Part shown: one piece after another, positions 1 to 11,078 of the stretch
Layout of the letters: each line of letters starts with the position of its first letter
Position numbering within the stretch: the first letter of the stretch is position 1
Origin: Shinisaurus crocodilurus
Lineage: Eukaryota > Chordata > Lepidosauria > Squamata > Shinisauridae
Reading direction: 5' to 3'
DNA length: 64,000 nucleotides
Assembly (NCBI GenBank): GCA_021292165.1
Contig: CM037880.1
Coordinates: forward strand, 25,694,051 to 25,758,050
Program-made: the position numbers and the translations under genes
The notes under the pieces: model-generated
Told to the model about the DNA's origin: nothing
Seen by the model: the letters and a program-made list of their open reading frames with translations, nothing else
The model's database searches: none

Positions 1-27
1 CTGGGGACCCAAGGTTGGAGAACACTG
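1..27. repeat. Right arm of palindromic hAT-type element (group A), cut by the window edge
   Basis: The first 27 bases match the right arm end of complete copies at 6487-6621, 10670-10791 and 58037-58172, ending in GAACACTG. The next eight bases, GCCTAGAT, have TA at positions 4-5, as do the target duplications of the complete copies. Confidence 0.7.
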
Positions 28-360
28 GCCTAGATGCTGTTGATGGGCAACTCCAAGGCCCAGCTCTCCTTCTATCGGTACTTTATCTTTAAACCAGGCT
101 TGCATTGGAGAGCCCTTCAAATAGAGGATGCCTTCAAAATAGAGGACTGTCCTCTGTAAAAGAAGACACCTGGCTACCCTACGTGCACATTAAGGTTGCA
201 GTGGTGAAGAGGAGGAGCAGGTCCAGGGAGCTTTTGTCAGTGGTCCCCTGTTGGGGTGTGGGCCCCCAACAGCTGCCCAACCATGCCTACCCTTGATGCC
301 CGCTCTGTTTTCAAGTCAATCACCCGGTATCACTTCAAGACACACCACTTTTCCATGGAG
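28..360. repeat. Unclassified interspersed repeat (group E), copy 1
   Basis: Motifs here (GATGGGCAACTCCAAGGCCC, TTTATCTTTAAACCAGGC, ATAGAGGATGCCTTCAAAAT) recur at 21530-21655 and 22660-22720, and a weaker version lies at 45635-45830. No coding potential or clear termini are seen. The copy supplies the uninterrupted form of the site into which the hAT element at 21654-22661 inserted. Confidence 0.5.
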
Positions 361-1869
361 CCAGCTCTCGTGTGAAGCCATGCGTCCTCAGCTAACAATG
401 GAGTCTTGAACATGCAGGTACCTTAGATGTATTGCGAGTTTAGTGGCACCCATGCAGCCCACCTGTCTCTGTTTCTTCCTCTTGTACCGTTTTGTCTTCT
501 CTAGCCCTGTTTTGTGAGCAGTAATGCTGCCCTGCCATGACGGGGCAGCAGTGCTCGGAAAAAGCTGAAAAAGAAGACAGTTCTGAGCAAGGGCTGGATT
601 TTATATTTTCAAAAATGGGGGAAGCAACCATTGCTTGTTTGTTTCTTCGTCCCCAGCAGTCCTGGGGCATTCCTGAAGTGCAACCCTGAAAAACCACCAT
701 TTCACTTGGAGAAGCCTAATTTGAATCTCTGCCACCGACTCCTATATTCAACCTTCAGACTTTGACTGTGCAGACTTCATGATTGCAAGTCAGCTGTTCC
801 CCTCCAACCCTGCTTTTCGTAGCATTCTTGCCTAATGAAGAGATCTGGAGATCTCAAAATTGTGCACATTTCTGGGTAACTTTTGAGTTGGCCTAATAAA
901 GGATTGCCCTATTATGGATTTGGAATCTAGTCAGGAAGAATCAAGGTGTACTAAGGAAGAGTTATGAAGCCCTCAGCTTTGTTAGTATTAGGGAGAGGGT
1001 TGGAGAGGCAAGATGGCTCTAGGAGTGCTTCCATGCATAAGTACTACTGTGGGAGGATTGCTCTGCTTATCCTCAAACCATAAGTGCCCTCAACACAGGC
1101 TGCTGCAACAAGGCAAGCCAAACCCTCCTTCGCATGGCCCACAGAGCATTGTTGTGGGTGGGGAAGAAGGAAGAGGCATCTGTTGGAGCTTGGATCTAGA
1201 CCTCTGAGGGAGAAGGCCAGCTCACCCTCCGTGGGAACATTTGGGCTATTTAAATAAAATCAAGACACACAATCATTGGAAATCCTTTCATGAAGCCCAG
1301 ATTCCAAAACACTGAGGTACAAGAACCAAACTGGCTTCAGAAGTCCAACATAAACAAAGCTCCTCACACTCCATGGCTTGCAGGTACACTCTGTGCATGG
1401 CATTTCTCTCCTGCCAGAGAACAAGGAAGGAAGCTGCCAGCAAAGAGAATCTGAGCTGCTGGAACTGCCATCTCCATTATAAACAAAATACCACTTGTAT
1501 GCAAGCATATTCCCCAAGGGGATGACATACTCTGCTTTTATGGAAACAAGGAGGAATTCAGATGGGTCATCTCTTGGGGAAACATCAAAGGTGACACACA
1601 TTTTGTTTTTTATCACCCTTTCCACCCCAATAGCTCTTAGTTTTGTTTGTGTTACCATCTTTCTATTGCCAGTGGTCTCTGTTCAAAGAAACGCAGAGGT
1701 TGTGCTTTAAAACACTGGCTTAAAAACGAGCCAGGAGGAACTACCATTTGATGCAGCCATAATGTACCCAAATTTTGTCTGATCTGTTGTTCATGTGAGA
1801 GCTGGACTGACCCAGGGTTCAAAAGCTCACCTAGCCAGTGACCCTCAGTCCTAGTCACGCAGACGGAAG
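361..1869. other. Gene-free stretch with one repeat trace
   Basis: No exon-like or convincing ORF structure is seen. Bases 840-925 (GAGTTGGCCTAATAAAGG, then ATTGCCCTATTATGGAT) match a segment at 58505-58650, so that part is an interspersed repeat. The short open frames in both strands overlap each other and resemble no family known to me. Confidence 0.5.
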
Positions 1870-2335
1870 GAGGAGATAACAGCAGCTAATAAAGATCAAA
1901 GAGTTTATTTGTAAGACCCAATTACATGGGATTAAGGCAAGCAATGCTGGCTTCTCTTACGCAGAAGAGATGCTCCCATCTCGCTACATCATTGCAGATA
2001 CAAGTCCAAGACCCCAGTGGTAAGGCTGCGATGAAGTGAAGTAGAAGTCCAGAACAAGAGAAGAGAGAAGTGAGGGGATGTGTGTCTTACCCCAACCTAT
2101 ATAGGAAGACCCTATTTATAGTATCTATAAATAGGATATTACTCACCTATTATATAACCTGTTATTCAAACCTGTTGATTCCAGCTTGCCCCATGAGTCT
2201 GAGCCATAGACCTTGACATTATGTCTGGTGACAATAGACCTTGTGTACTTCACCTCAAGAGACATCCTCCATGTCAGGTGACAATCCTCGTTCTGCCCAC
2301 TATGCAAAACCTAACAGTTCAGGGTGCTGTGTTTG
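1870..2335 (-). repeat. Possible solo LTR-like segment
   Basis: The plus strand has AAAGAGTTTATTTGTAAGACC, which read on the minus strand gives an AATAAA signal. It also has an internal AT-rich, locally repeated block (CTATTTATAGTATCTATAAA). The layout recalls an LTR in minus orientation, but I found no matching partner, no TG/CA ends and no target duplication. Confidence 0.2.
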
Positions 2336-2571
2336 CTCTATATGTTGATAGACCAGGGGACTGGACACCTGTTAGTTACATATGTATACAGTCCACATGC
2401 ATTAAGGCAGAGCAGGTCCACGTGCATTAGAGCATTCCCATCCCCTACACGCACATTTGTCATAACTATGCATGTGCAAAGTGTACACAGGCATATACTC
2501 TCTCACAAGTTGTGTTGAACTGGTGTGTGTGCATTTACACCAGTGATTTCCCCTCTGTGTATATTGACTAC

Positions 2572-2590
2572 ACACACACACACACATATA
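2572..2590. repeat. (CA)n microsatellite
   Basis: A short run of CA dinucleotides directly 5' of a SINE. Confidence 0.9.
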
Positions 2591-2594
2591 CGGT

Positions 2595-2742
2595 GAGAGC
2601 CAGTGTGGTATAGTGGTTAGAGTGTTAGACTGGGCCAGCCTAGCCTACCTCACAGGGTTGGTGTGAGGATAAAATGTATGAGGAGGAGCGTGTTTGCTGC
2701 CTTGGGTTCTTTTCAAAAGGAAAAAGGCAAATATAAATGTAA
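2595..2742 (+). mobile_element. tRNA-derived SINE, internally deleted
   Basis: It starts GAGAGCCAGTGTGGTATAGTGG and ends in AAATATAAATGTAA, like the full copies at 7701, 44499 and 57479. The segment between the A-box region and the middle of the body is missing: GACTGGG runs straight into CCAGCCTAGCCTACC. About 100 bases, including the B box, are lost. Confidence 0.85.
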
Positions 2743-3519
2743 TCACACACACACGCACACACTTTGTATGCAGTCCCATAGAGCAAACTGGAACATCATG
2801 CTCTATCAGACATTATACTTTAAAAATGATGCATTTTACTTTTGTTTCTCATGGACTTTCGCGGACCTTGAAATATGCTGAACAGGGAAATGGCAAAGGC
2901 AGAAACTGACACCAAGGTCAGATACTCAAATCCGAAAATAATCCTTGCTGAATGTGTGTTGGACTTAGAGCAGGGAGAGGTGGATGCGAATCTCTGTTGA
3001 GCAATGAAGCGCACTGGGTGACCCGCACACACCACTCGCTGTCTCCCAGTCTAACCCACTGCACTGCGCAGGACTGATGTGGAGCCAAGTCAATGCTCTG
3101 AGCCCTCTGGAGTTGGGGTGGAATAGAAAGGGGCAAGTGCCATGATATGCGGCCCTGCCGGAATTGTCCGGCGCCAACAAGCCACCTGCTTCTGCAAGAT
3201 ACGTTCAACTCTGGCAGTAATGCTGTCCGCGGCCACACGGGAAAGGGGTGGACAAAAGGGGTTAACTGCTTCTGCACACTCGCACACCCATTCCATAGCC
3301 TTTCATCTGTATTAGCGCAGGAACGCAAGTACGTTTTTATACTTGTGACAGAGGGCACTAATCAGGAAGTCCATTACATTCTGTACTGTCATCTCGATTG
3401 CCAAATATTATTTCCTGTACAAAATGGCACTACAGAGGGAGGCGTATGTCACGCCCCTCCTCTCATAGGGCTCTCAAACTTGCCCTCCTTTTTTTGAGCT
3501 ATGGGTGCACTTACATAAG

Positions 3520-4140
3520 GTTGGGGGTTTCTCCCTCTCTAACCCTTACCCTTACACCTCTCACACTGACCTTGAGATTTCTATTATCCCTACTTTATAC
3601 TTCTTTGACCAAATACAAAGCACAGCTTCCCACACAGGTTGCCTCGATAAACAAAGCAAAGTTTATTTTAAAATACAACAGTTCCTTGAAGTAAGTTTCA
3701 TACGTAGATTTCAGTCAATATTAATTAATTTACTGTCCTATTCTATCTCCAACCTGCCCTCACCAACTGTTCCCAAAATATTAATCCCTGCACTCACTAG
3801 ATAATCTCCAAACAATCCTAATCCAATCTCTCAACTCTCTCTCCAGTCAACTCCACTCTCACTCACTCTCACTCACTCCACTCCTAAACAGCACCACTCA
3901 CAGCTTATATAACACAGGCTTTACCCCCTTTCTCACTCTCTCAGCCAATCATCTCACATATGCAAATACACCATTCTTCCTGCCCATCATTTCTCACTCA
4001 CCATAGACTTACTAAATATAAAATACTAAGATGCAACAGGAATACATACTAATAACCATAGACTCAATATGAGAACACATGATTGTACTTACCATACTCT
4101 ATACACTTTAATTTACCCCCAATAACACAACATCACAGCA
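3520..4140 (-). repeat. Possible solo LTR-like segment
   Basis: It contains AAAGTTTATTTTAAAATACA (minus-strand AATAAA), a pyrimidine-rich block of repeated CTCACTCACT, and CTTATATAACACAGG, which can be read as a TATA-like box. This resembles the architecture of the gypsy LTRs at 13.5 and 19 kb, but the sequence is not the same and no target duplication was found. Confidence 0.25.
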
Positions 4141-4743
4141 TACTGGCGGGACCCAGAAGTGGAATCGTAGGAATCAATGTTCCTTCATAGGAATCCGTGT
4201 TCCTAGGACTCGTTCGTTCTCAGCTGCTCCTGTATTTTTTGTTCTCCCAAGATGTTGAGGAGATCAAGGATTTCAAGGTGTTTCCATGAAACTCTGCAGC
4301 CCTTGGCCGCTGAATCTCCAGAAGTCATTCTGTGGAGCTGCAAAGCAATGGCAGAGGAGGGAGAATCGAAAGACCTTTGCTTTGTACTTGCATAGGTGGG
4401 AAGAAAAGACAACACACACCCAAGGGACATCCCACTTGTAATGCAGTAAAAAGTAAACAGCACAATGCTGGGGCACACACACAATCATTTTGGGAGACAA
4501 AGCCACGCCCTCTACTGTGAATTCAGTTCGGAAATATAGGGCACACACATGGGTTCCAAAACTCAGGGAAGTCGCAATAAAAGGAAAAACTGTTACAAAA
4601 TTCCTTTGAGAAAATGTTTTTTTTAAAAAAAAACAAAACCCAGGATTGACACAGATTGGGGATAGCGTCATATGTCACGCCAGTGTGTGAGGTGCAGTAG
4701 CACCACAATAAATTCCCCGTGTAGAGTAGCCTCTAGTCTAGTC

Positions 4744-4746
<3 letters not shown>

Positions 4747-4779
<33 letters not shown>
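4747..4779. repeat. (AT)n microsatellite
   Basis: About 16 uninterrupted AT units. The surrounding 4141-5330 shows nothing that I can name. Confidence 0.95.
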
Positions 4780-4781
<2 letters not shown>

Positions 4782-5331
4782 TATATATGTTCATAATTGA
4801 TGCAATATGTGCATAGTTGCATACTTGAGAAGAGAGACCCACATGCAGAGTACAAAAAAGTGGAGTTTGTGGGTCAAGGGGAATGCTGTGTAACTGGAGA
4901 GTAGATGACAGAGCCAGACAAACATAGATGGAAAAATAAATTTAAAACACTGAACTGTTTTAAACACACACAACACATTCCCATCCTCTATGTACTTTAC
5001 AGATGAACCAACCCATTTTCCAGCGTGCTGTTGGCCTACCCATATGCTTGAGTGATGGAAGGCTAAGGGAGCTTTGATATAAGTATGAGAAATCTATTTC
5101 CCGTCCAGAGTCCCAGACACAGTCTCCATCTATCACCTAGACATGATTTTAATTTGCAATACAGATGTGCCAACATCCACTCCCATACAGTAAATCAGGT
5201 AGCAACTAGCAAGGAGCAGAGAAAATCAGCTAACCCCGTAAGAGGCTTGGTAGCAGTCCACCAAATATGTAAAGCAACTGAAGAATTGTTAGTTGTCTAA
5301 TCATCTGCCTTTTAACCAATTCAATGTGTGT

Positions 5332-5354
5332 ACACACACACACACACACACACC
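5332..5354. repeat. (CA)n microsatellite
   Basis: A run of about eleven CA units. Confidence 0.95.
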
Positions 5355-5434
5355 CCAATATATGTGCCTTTTTGGATTACTGAAGGAAGTATAATCTAAT
5401 TTACAAAAGCACCCACATTTTTAGAAGTAGAGGC

Positions 5435-5555
5435 CATTCTACTTCATGTCCTGCTTGTGGGTTTCCCATGGGCAGCTGGTTGGCCACTGTGTGAACAGAA
5501 TGATGGACTAGATGGTCCCTTGGCCTGATCCAGCAGGGCTCTTCTTATGTTCTAC
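5435..5555 (+). mobile_element. LINE-tail repeat (group F), 3' part
   Basis: It holds TGGTTGGCCACTGTGTGAAC, GGACTAGATGG, CTGATCCAGCAGGGC and the terminal TCTTCTTATGTTCT. The same block occurs at 33280-33545 and 46510-46700. Its end resembles the tail of the second tRNA-SINE type here, which suggests a shared CR1/L3-like LINE partner. The family name is not certain. Confidence 0.6.
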
Positions 5556-6486
5556 ACATTTTCTTTTTCATCCTCTTTCAGAGTCACACACCAGAATCAA
5601 ACTAGTACTGAAAAATGAACATGCGGTGAAGAAGACAGAGATCGGGGCGCACAGGGGCGGGGAGGCCATTGATAACAACTCTCTCACCTTCTCCCCCAAT
5701 GGTTCTTGCCTTTCATCTTTTCCCAGTCATGCTTGTGTGGCCAATCCTGTTTACCTTGAACTTTCCCTTCTGCCCAGCTCTAGATTTTTTTTATTTTATT
5801 TAAGGAAGCACTTTGGATTTACTTGCCCAAAGCTCAAAAAACACAGAACTGTAAAAAGCCTTCCTAAGAACTCAGGTGGTTGCTTTGCAACTGTGCAGTC
5901 CTGCATGCAGGGAAGATTTTATTGAGTAATTCCCTTTTAAAACTGCACAGCCAAATGTTCAAATATCAACAGGAATTTATTTCAGGGAAAAGAGGAAGAA
6001 CAAGGGAAGGAAACAACCACACACGTAGGATTCCAAATAAAATAAATAATGTCAGTCTAACTTAACTTGTTACATGTTACCTACCTACATGAGTAGATTA
6101 CTGGTTTCAGAGGATATGCGGAGTTCCTTGCAGAGAGGATGGTCTGAGAGAGAACATCTTTGGCCACCTGATTAGATGTTGTTAGGAAGACCCGGACTGA
6201 GAGCAAAGTCCCATATTTATGGGAATCTGTGATCAGTGAAAGCCAGCCTCTTAGTGGAGACTGAGTATTGCTTTGTCCAATAGTGCACTATCCTCCATTT
6301 CTGATGTCAATGGTCTAGCCAGCCAATGAGAAAATTACTTAGCAGCAGCTGAGCCCACCTTCTTAACAATTCTGAACATACATCTCAAAAGAGCCAGCCA
6401 GTTCCAACTGGACAAAGCATTGTGCATAAGAGCTTAAGTGTTGGATGCATAATCAGGGACAAACCACAGGATGTATGCTTATAGAG

Positions 6487-6621
6487 CAGTATTCTCCAAC
6501 CTTGGGTCCCCAGATGTTTTTGGCCTACAACTCCCAGCATGCCCCATCCAGCTATGCTGGCTGGGGCATGCTGGGAGTTGTAGGCCAAAAACATCTGGGG
6601 ACCCAAGGTTGGAGAACACTG
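6487..6621. mobile_element. Palindromic hAT-type element, group A
   Basis: The two arms pair almost perfectly around a short centre near 6553. The ends are CAGTATTCTCCAACCTTGGG and its complement GGTTGGAGAACACTG. The flanks TTATAGAG and TTACAGAG form an 8-bp duplication with one mismatch, as expected for hAT integration. Each arm carries CTACAACTCCCAGCATGC, close to the ZNF143/THAP11 site. It has no coding capacity. Confidence 0.85.
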
Positions 6622-6697
6622 TTACAGAGGCTTTGCAGCACAGTGCCAACTCACCCAATGCCCTTGGAAACACTGTTGAGCTACATCAGCATGTAGG

Positions 6698-6770
6698 GCA
6701 GCCTTCCCCAACCTGCTGTCTTCCAGATGTGTTGATACTACAACTGCAGTCATCACAACCCAGCACGGAT
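6698..6770. mobile_element. Half copy of palindromic element, group B
   Basis: Only the left arm is recognisable (CAGCCTTCCCCAACCTG, then CCAGATGTGTTGATACTACA). The complementary arm is absent. From 6771 to 7700 I see nothing that I can name. Confidence 0.6.
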
Positions 6771-7700
6771 CCGCTGAAAATAATTCTTTCTTCTACACAC
6801 ATTAGCAGTACAGGAGAACGTGTCCTGCCTTTGGTCACCCAGCCCAAGATGAATGGTTTAATTGCTCTCCCTGTCCTTGCTTTTAAGTATATGAAAACTG
6901 TTATCCCCTCATGTTTTGCCTAGACGTCAGCGTATCCCGTTTCTCTGCCTTACCTCATCTGCTTTAGTTTTTAGATCCATCGTCATTGTCATTTTAGTTC
7001 TCCACTGCATCCTTTCTTTCCAAATGTTGGCAAACTTATTGAATTGTGGTGCTCACAGAACTAGACACACTATTATCGGTAACATTCCAAGAGGCAGGAA
7101 CTTCCACCTCATTTAGGTTCCCAAAATGCTTTTCCCTTAAGAAAGTGCGAGAGATCAGTTTTCTGCTTGGGGTGTATCGTTATGTGACAAATTGAAATAG
7201 CATTCGCTTCACATGTTCCCAGGTTGAATTCTTTCGAACTTAGAAACGGTTGCTGCTTCTCTATATCAAAGTGCCTATACATTAAGTTGAACATTATACC
7301 TAGACTACCACCTGCTAGTCTTCCTCTTATGAATTCAGCTGGGTCCTCACAATTGAGTCAATATTTTCCAGCTTCGCTCATGAACATTTTAGCAGTAATA
7401 TCTAAGTGAATTTCTCATAAGCCTCTCCGGAATGAAGTGGCTTCCCCCTCTCCCCCATTTAATATACTCTGCAGCTGCAATCAAAAGTAATAAAGGGTTA
7501 TTTCCTCCTCCATTAAATATTTCAAAAGCACACATTAAGAACTGACCTTAGCTGTATAACAATACCCGCCCCCATCCAATTAATGGATTACTCTGCTTCT
7601 CAAAAACCTCCAGTGCACATCCAGCCTACACTGGTCTTAATCTGTGTCCCAGCTGACCACTCCAAACTACCAGCAGTGAGGATTGCAAGCTCAACACAAG

Positions 7701-7938
7701 AGCCAGGGTGGCGTAGTGGTTGGACTGGGACTCGGGAGATCCGGGTTCACGTCCCCACTTGGCCATGAAGCTCACTGGATGACTTTGGGCCAGTCACTGA
7801 CTCTCAGCCTAACCTACTTCACCAGCTTGTTGCGAGGATAAAATATGGAAGAGGAGGGCCATGTAAGCTGCCTTGGGTTCCTTGCAAGAGGAAAAAAGGT
7901 GTGATATAAATGTAATAATAAATAAGTAAATAAATAAA
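7701..7938 (+). mobile_element. tRNA-derived SINE, full length
   Basis: It begins AGCCAGGGTGGCGTAGTGG with a tRNA A-box-like block, followed by a B-box-like GGGTTCACGTCC. The body has GACTTTGGGCCAGTCACTGA and CAGCCTAACCTACTTCACC, and the tail is TATAAATGTAATAATAAATA. It matches five other copies in the window. The promoter half is tRNA-like; the tail would be supplied by a LINE partner. Confidence 0.9.
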
Positions 7939-8171
7939 CATGAAAGCTTGCATGATGGGATCTATGCTGAACACAGACACACACACCTTAACCACCACCA
8001 CACAAATAGCATCCACTTTTCCATTTTGTTTGCTCCCGTCACCTCCACAGTGTAATGAACTATCATTTGGATAAACTATCCAGGGAATCCTGGCTTAAAT
8101 GTTCATGTGATAAAGGGCTTTGATTTAGGATCTCAAGTATCTGGAAAAGAAGTATTTTCAGGCATTTGGAA

Positions 8172-8300
8172 GATACAGTACATAGTAGAAAACAGAAGGC
8201 CCCAGCCCAGGTTCAATCCCCACCATCTCCAGTTAATGGATTCTTGGTGGTGGAGGTGATAGAGGCCTCTCTCTGAAACCACGGAGAGCTGCTGCCAGAG
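8172..8300 (+). mobile_element. Degenerate fragment of the second tRNA-SINE type
   Basis: CCCAGGTTCAATCCCCACC resembles the B-box region, and CTCTCTGAAACCACGGAGAG the middle body, of the copies at 57781-57968 and 51841-52030. Confidence 0.45.
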
Positions 8301-8410
8301 TAGACAGGACAGGGCTACATGGACCGATGGCATGGCTATTTTTAAGGCAGGTCCACATGTTCGTATCCCTGCAGGTGTCGAGAGTTCGTTCAAGACAGGA
8401 AGTGCAAGAT

Positions 8411-8540
8411 CAGCCTTCCCCAATCTGGTGGCCTTCAGATGTGTTGGACTTCACTTCCCATCATTCCCAGTCAGCATGGGCTAGGAATGATGGGCATTGC
8501 AGTCCAACACATCTGGAGGGCTCCAGGTTGGGGGAGTCTG
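8411..8540. mobile_element. Palindromic hAT-type element, group B
   Basis: The arms are CAGCCTTCCCCAATCTGG and its complement, and the core is TTGGACTTCACTTCCCATCA. The flanks TGCAAGAT and TGGAAGAT agree at seven of eight positions. The following 8541-9520 shows nothing that I can name. Confidence 0.75.
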
Positions 8541-9521
8541 TGGAAGATGAACTTTCAAAGCATTCAAAGGCTAACTTAAGAGTTTAACTTAGATACATAT
8601 TGTAAAACTTAAAATCCGGCCTGAAGCAGTAAAATGTTTTACTATTTTTTTAAAAAAAAGTGATGCAGGGGAGGGGGGGAAGCCGCCAAGGCGTTTCACA
8701 TTGGGACTCTCCAATCTATTTATGCTGAAGACTGAGCAAATAAATTAGTGGTTTCTTGTCTGATAAAGTAAATACGCCTGAGAACACTGCTGATCTTAGC
8801 AGAATCATCTGGATGGGCTTGTAATTCAGTGCAGATGTGAGAGCGTGGAAGAAGGACCCCGGCCTCTTCCCTAAAAACTCCCCCGATATTCTCATGACAA
8901 TGATTAGCCCCAGTATTGTTGTTGGCTGGGACCAGACAGCAGCCGACCCAGTTCAGCTTCAGACTGGAAAAACCCAAATAGAGGCCCGTTTCATTAAAAG
9001 GAGATTTATTGGTGTTAGAGGGTTTTTCTTACAGAGCTTCATTTTCAGGAGAAGAGCTTTGCAGAGGACTTGTTCTTGTGATGCATGCAGTGCGGGAGCA
9101 AAGACTGAAAGCGGGAGACGGCAGGGAGGGATTGCGATATGGTGTGGCACATTCCTGCTGCAGCCCACTTTCTCATCTCAGTGATGAGAAGTTTCGGGGA
9201 GCAGCACTGTCCGGGTTTTGGAGCTCAGCGTATGGAAGCTTTTTTTTTTGGCACTTTGTAATATATGCGAGCTTCTGAGCTTCTCAGTGGAACTCGGAGA
9301 AACTGAAGGTTGCCTAATGGGCAATCAGCTGATAATTAAGGAACGTGGGCATTCTTCTATCAAATCCCAGATTCTGATCACCCATCACTTTAAAGCAAAA
9401 CTACAGGGACAAACCTTATTTTTGGGGTTACATTTCATGTGCAGGAAGTGGGAAAGTGTTTGCCCAGATATACACATTGGGGTTCCAGGTTAAGCCAGTA
9501 CTGCTGGTAGAAAGAAAGTAA

Positions 9522-9630
9522 GGGTGCAATCCTATGCATGTTTAGACAGAAAAAAGTCCTACAACTCCCAGCATGCCCCTGCCAGCAAAGTTTAGGCTTT
9601 TTCTGTCAAGACATGCATAGGATTGCACCA
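9522..9630. mobile_element. Palindromic element, group C
   Basis: The ends are GGGTGCAATCCTATGCATG and CATGCATAGGATTGCACCA, each followed inward by TTTAGACAGAAAAA or a close variant. The centre holds CTACAACTCCCAGCATGCCC, the same core as groups A and B, although the termini differ. Related copies are at 20100-20215 and 27345-27454. Confidence 0.75.
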
Positions 9631-9886
9631 TAAGAAACTTTTGAACCTATTCCTTTGTTCTAATAGAAGGGTTACACATGTGAAGCAAAAAGTCAAAATG
9701 AATGTGTCCACCCTCTATACCCCTTCTAGTTTTAGAAGCCTCTTTCTTTTTCATGATTCAGGGAAATGTGGACTGGCTGTAAGATAATGGTGCCTCCATC
9801 CCTGCAGAATATGCTGCTGAAGCCACTTCAGTTCTTGGAGCCTCCATCAAAGAAACCCCATCACTGTTACTCTAACCATGGGGGGT

Positions 9887-9980
9887 AGGCAACATGGTGC
9901 CCTCCACATGTTTTGGACTACAACTCCCATCAGCCTGAACCAGCATGCAGCTAGAGGGCACCACATTGCCTACCCCTCTG
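9887..9980. mobile_element. Short palindromic element related to group B
   Basis: The arms are GGGTAGGCAACATGGTGCCC and GGGCACCACATTGCCTACCC, with the core TTGGACTACAACTCCCATCA. I saw no clear target duplication. Confidence 0.6.
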
Positions 9981-10022
9981 AGTGATGGCAGAGCACAATA
10001 CCAGCAGCAGACTTCACCCAGA

Positions 10023-10024
<2 letters not shown>

Positions 10025-10064
<40 letters not shown>
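10025..10064. repeat. (CA)n microsatellite
   Basis: About 20 CA units, the longest uninterrupted CA run in the window. Confidence 0.95.
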
Positions 10065-10066
<2 letters not shown>

Positions 10067-10669
10067 CTTGTTGGTACAGTAGATGCTTTTTAAAGTAAAC
10101 AACAGTAACATATGATTTCTCAGGTACTATAAGCTTGATGGTTGCAGACTTTGTAAGTGCAGTTTCTTAAATGTTACTTATTCTGTGAGGAAAGGAAAAC
10201 ACAGGTCAAGTCTCCCTGCTAAACCCTAGCACACGTCAGTTAACTGTAGGACTAGTCAAACTGTAAGAAGAATGGTAGAATGGAGTTCTAACCTGTTGCT
10301 AGGCAACAGCCAGCATTCCCTCCCCTGATACCACTAAGTGGTTTGCTCCGCTGAACCCTGCTCCCTGACTTCTCAGAGAAGCTTGGTTTCTGCCTTTGCC
10401 CTTTAACTAGACTATAATATTCTATCTTAAACCTTTAGTGGGCAGTCAACTTAAAAACCCTCCCTGCAGAGTTGACATCTTCCTGTTGCAAATTGTAACA
10501 TGAGCTCCAAGCTCCACCCAGGAAGAACACCCAAGGGTACACCGGCCTATCGTGGTAGAGTTTCCCAGCTAAAGGTCCTGTGGCACCTTCAAGCCCAATA
10601 GATTTATTGCGGCCTATGCTTTCATGGATCAGAGACGTGAAAAGCGTCCATGAGAAATGTGCTCTAGTC

Positions 10670-10791
10670 CAGTGTTCTCTAACCTTGGGTGCCCAGATGT
10701 TTTTGGCCTACAACTCCTAGCATGCACTGGCTGGGGCATGCTGGGAGTTGTAGGCCAAAAGCATCTGGGGACCCAAGGTTGGAGAACACTG
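10670..10791. mobile_element. Palindromic hAT-type element, group A, with perfect target duplication
   Basis: The ends are CAGTGTTCTCTAACCTTGGG and the complement GGTTGGAGAACACTG. The eight bases before it (10662-10669) and after it (10792-10799) are both CTCTAGTC, a perfect duplication. This is the clearest sign that the group moves as a hAT-class DNA transposon. It is non-autonomous, with no ORF. Confidence 0.9.
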
Positions 10792-10847
10792 CTCTAGTCC
10801 ACGAGGTCTTAAACCAGAATACTCCTCTTCCCTTTCATGGTAACAGA

Positions 10848-11078
10848 TTATTTATTATTAATTCTATTTATATCCCACCTTTTTTCCTGCAAGGAACCCA
10901 GGGCAGCTTATATAATCCTTCTCCTTCTCCTTCTCCTCCTCCTCTCCATTTTATCCTCACAACAACCCTGTGATGTAGGTTAGGCTGAGAGCAGTGACTG
11001 GCCCAGTGAGATTCATAGCCCAGTGGAGACTAGAACCCAGACCTCCCAAGTCCCAGTCCAACCACTACACCACACAGA
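10848..11078 (-). mobile_element. tRNA-derived SINE, antisense
   Basis: The reverse complement runs from the A-box region (near GTGTAGTGGTTGGACTGGG) to a TATAAATAGAATTAATAA tail at the left end. It includes a (CCT)n-like expansion around 10918-10945. Confidence 0.85.

Noticed and set aside
2918..3358. 146-codon minus ORF
   Set aside because: No recognisable domain, overlapping frames on both strands, and no splice or repeat context that supports coding.
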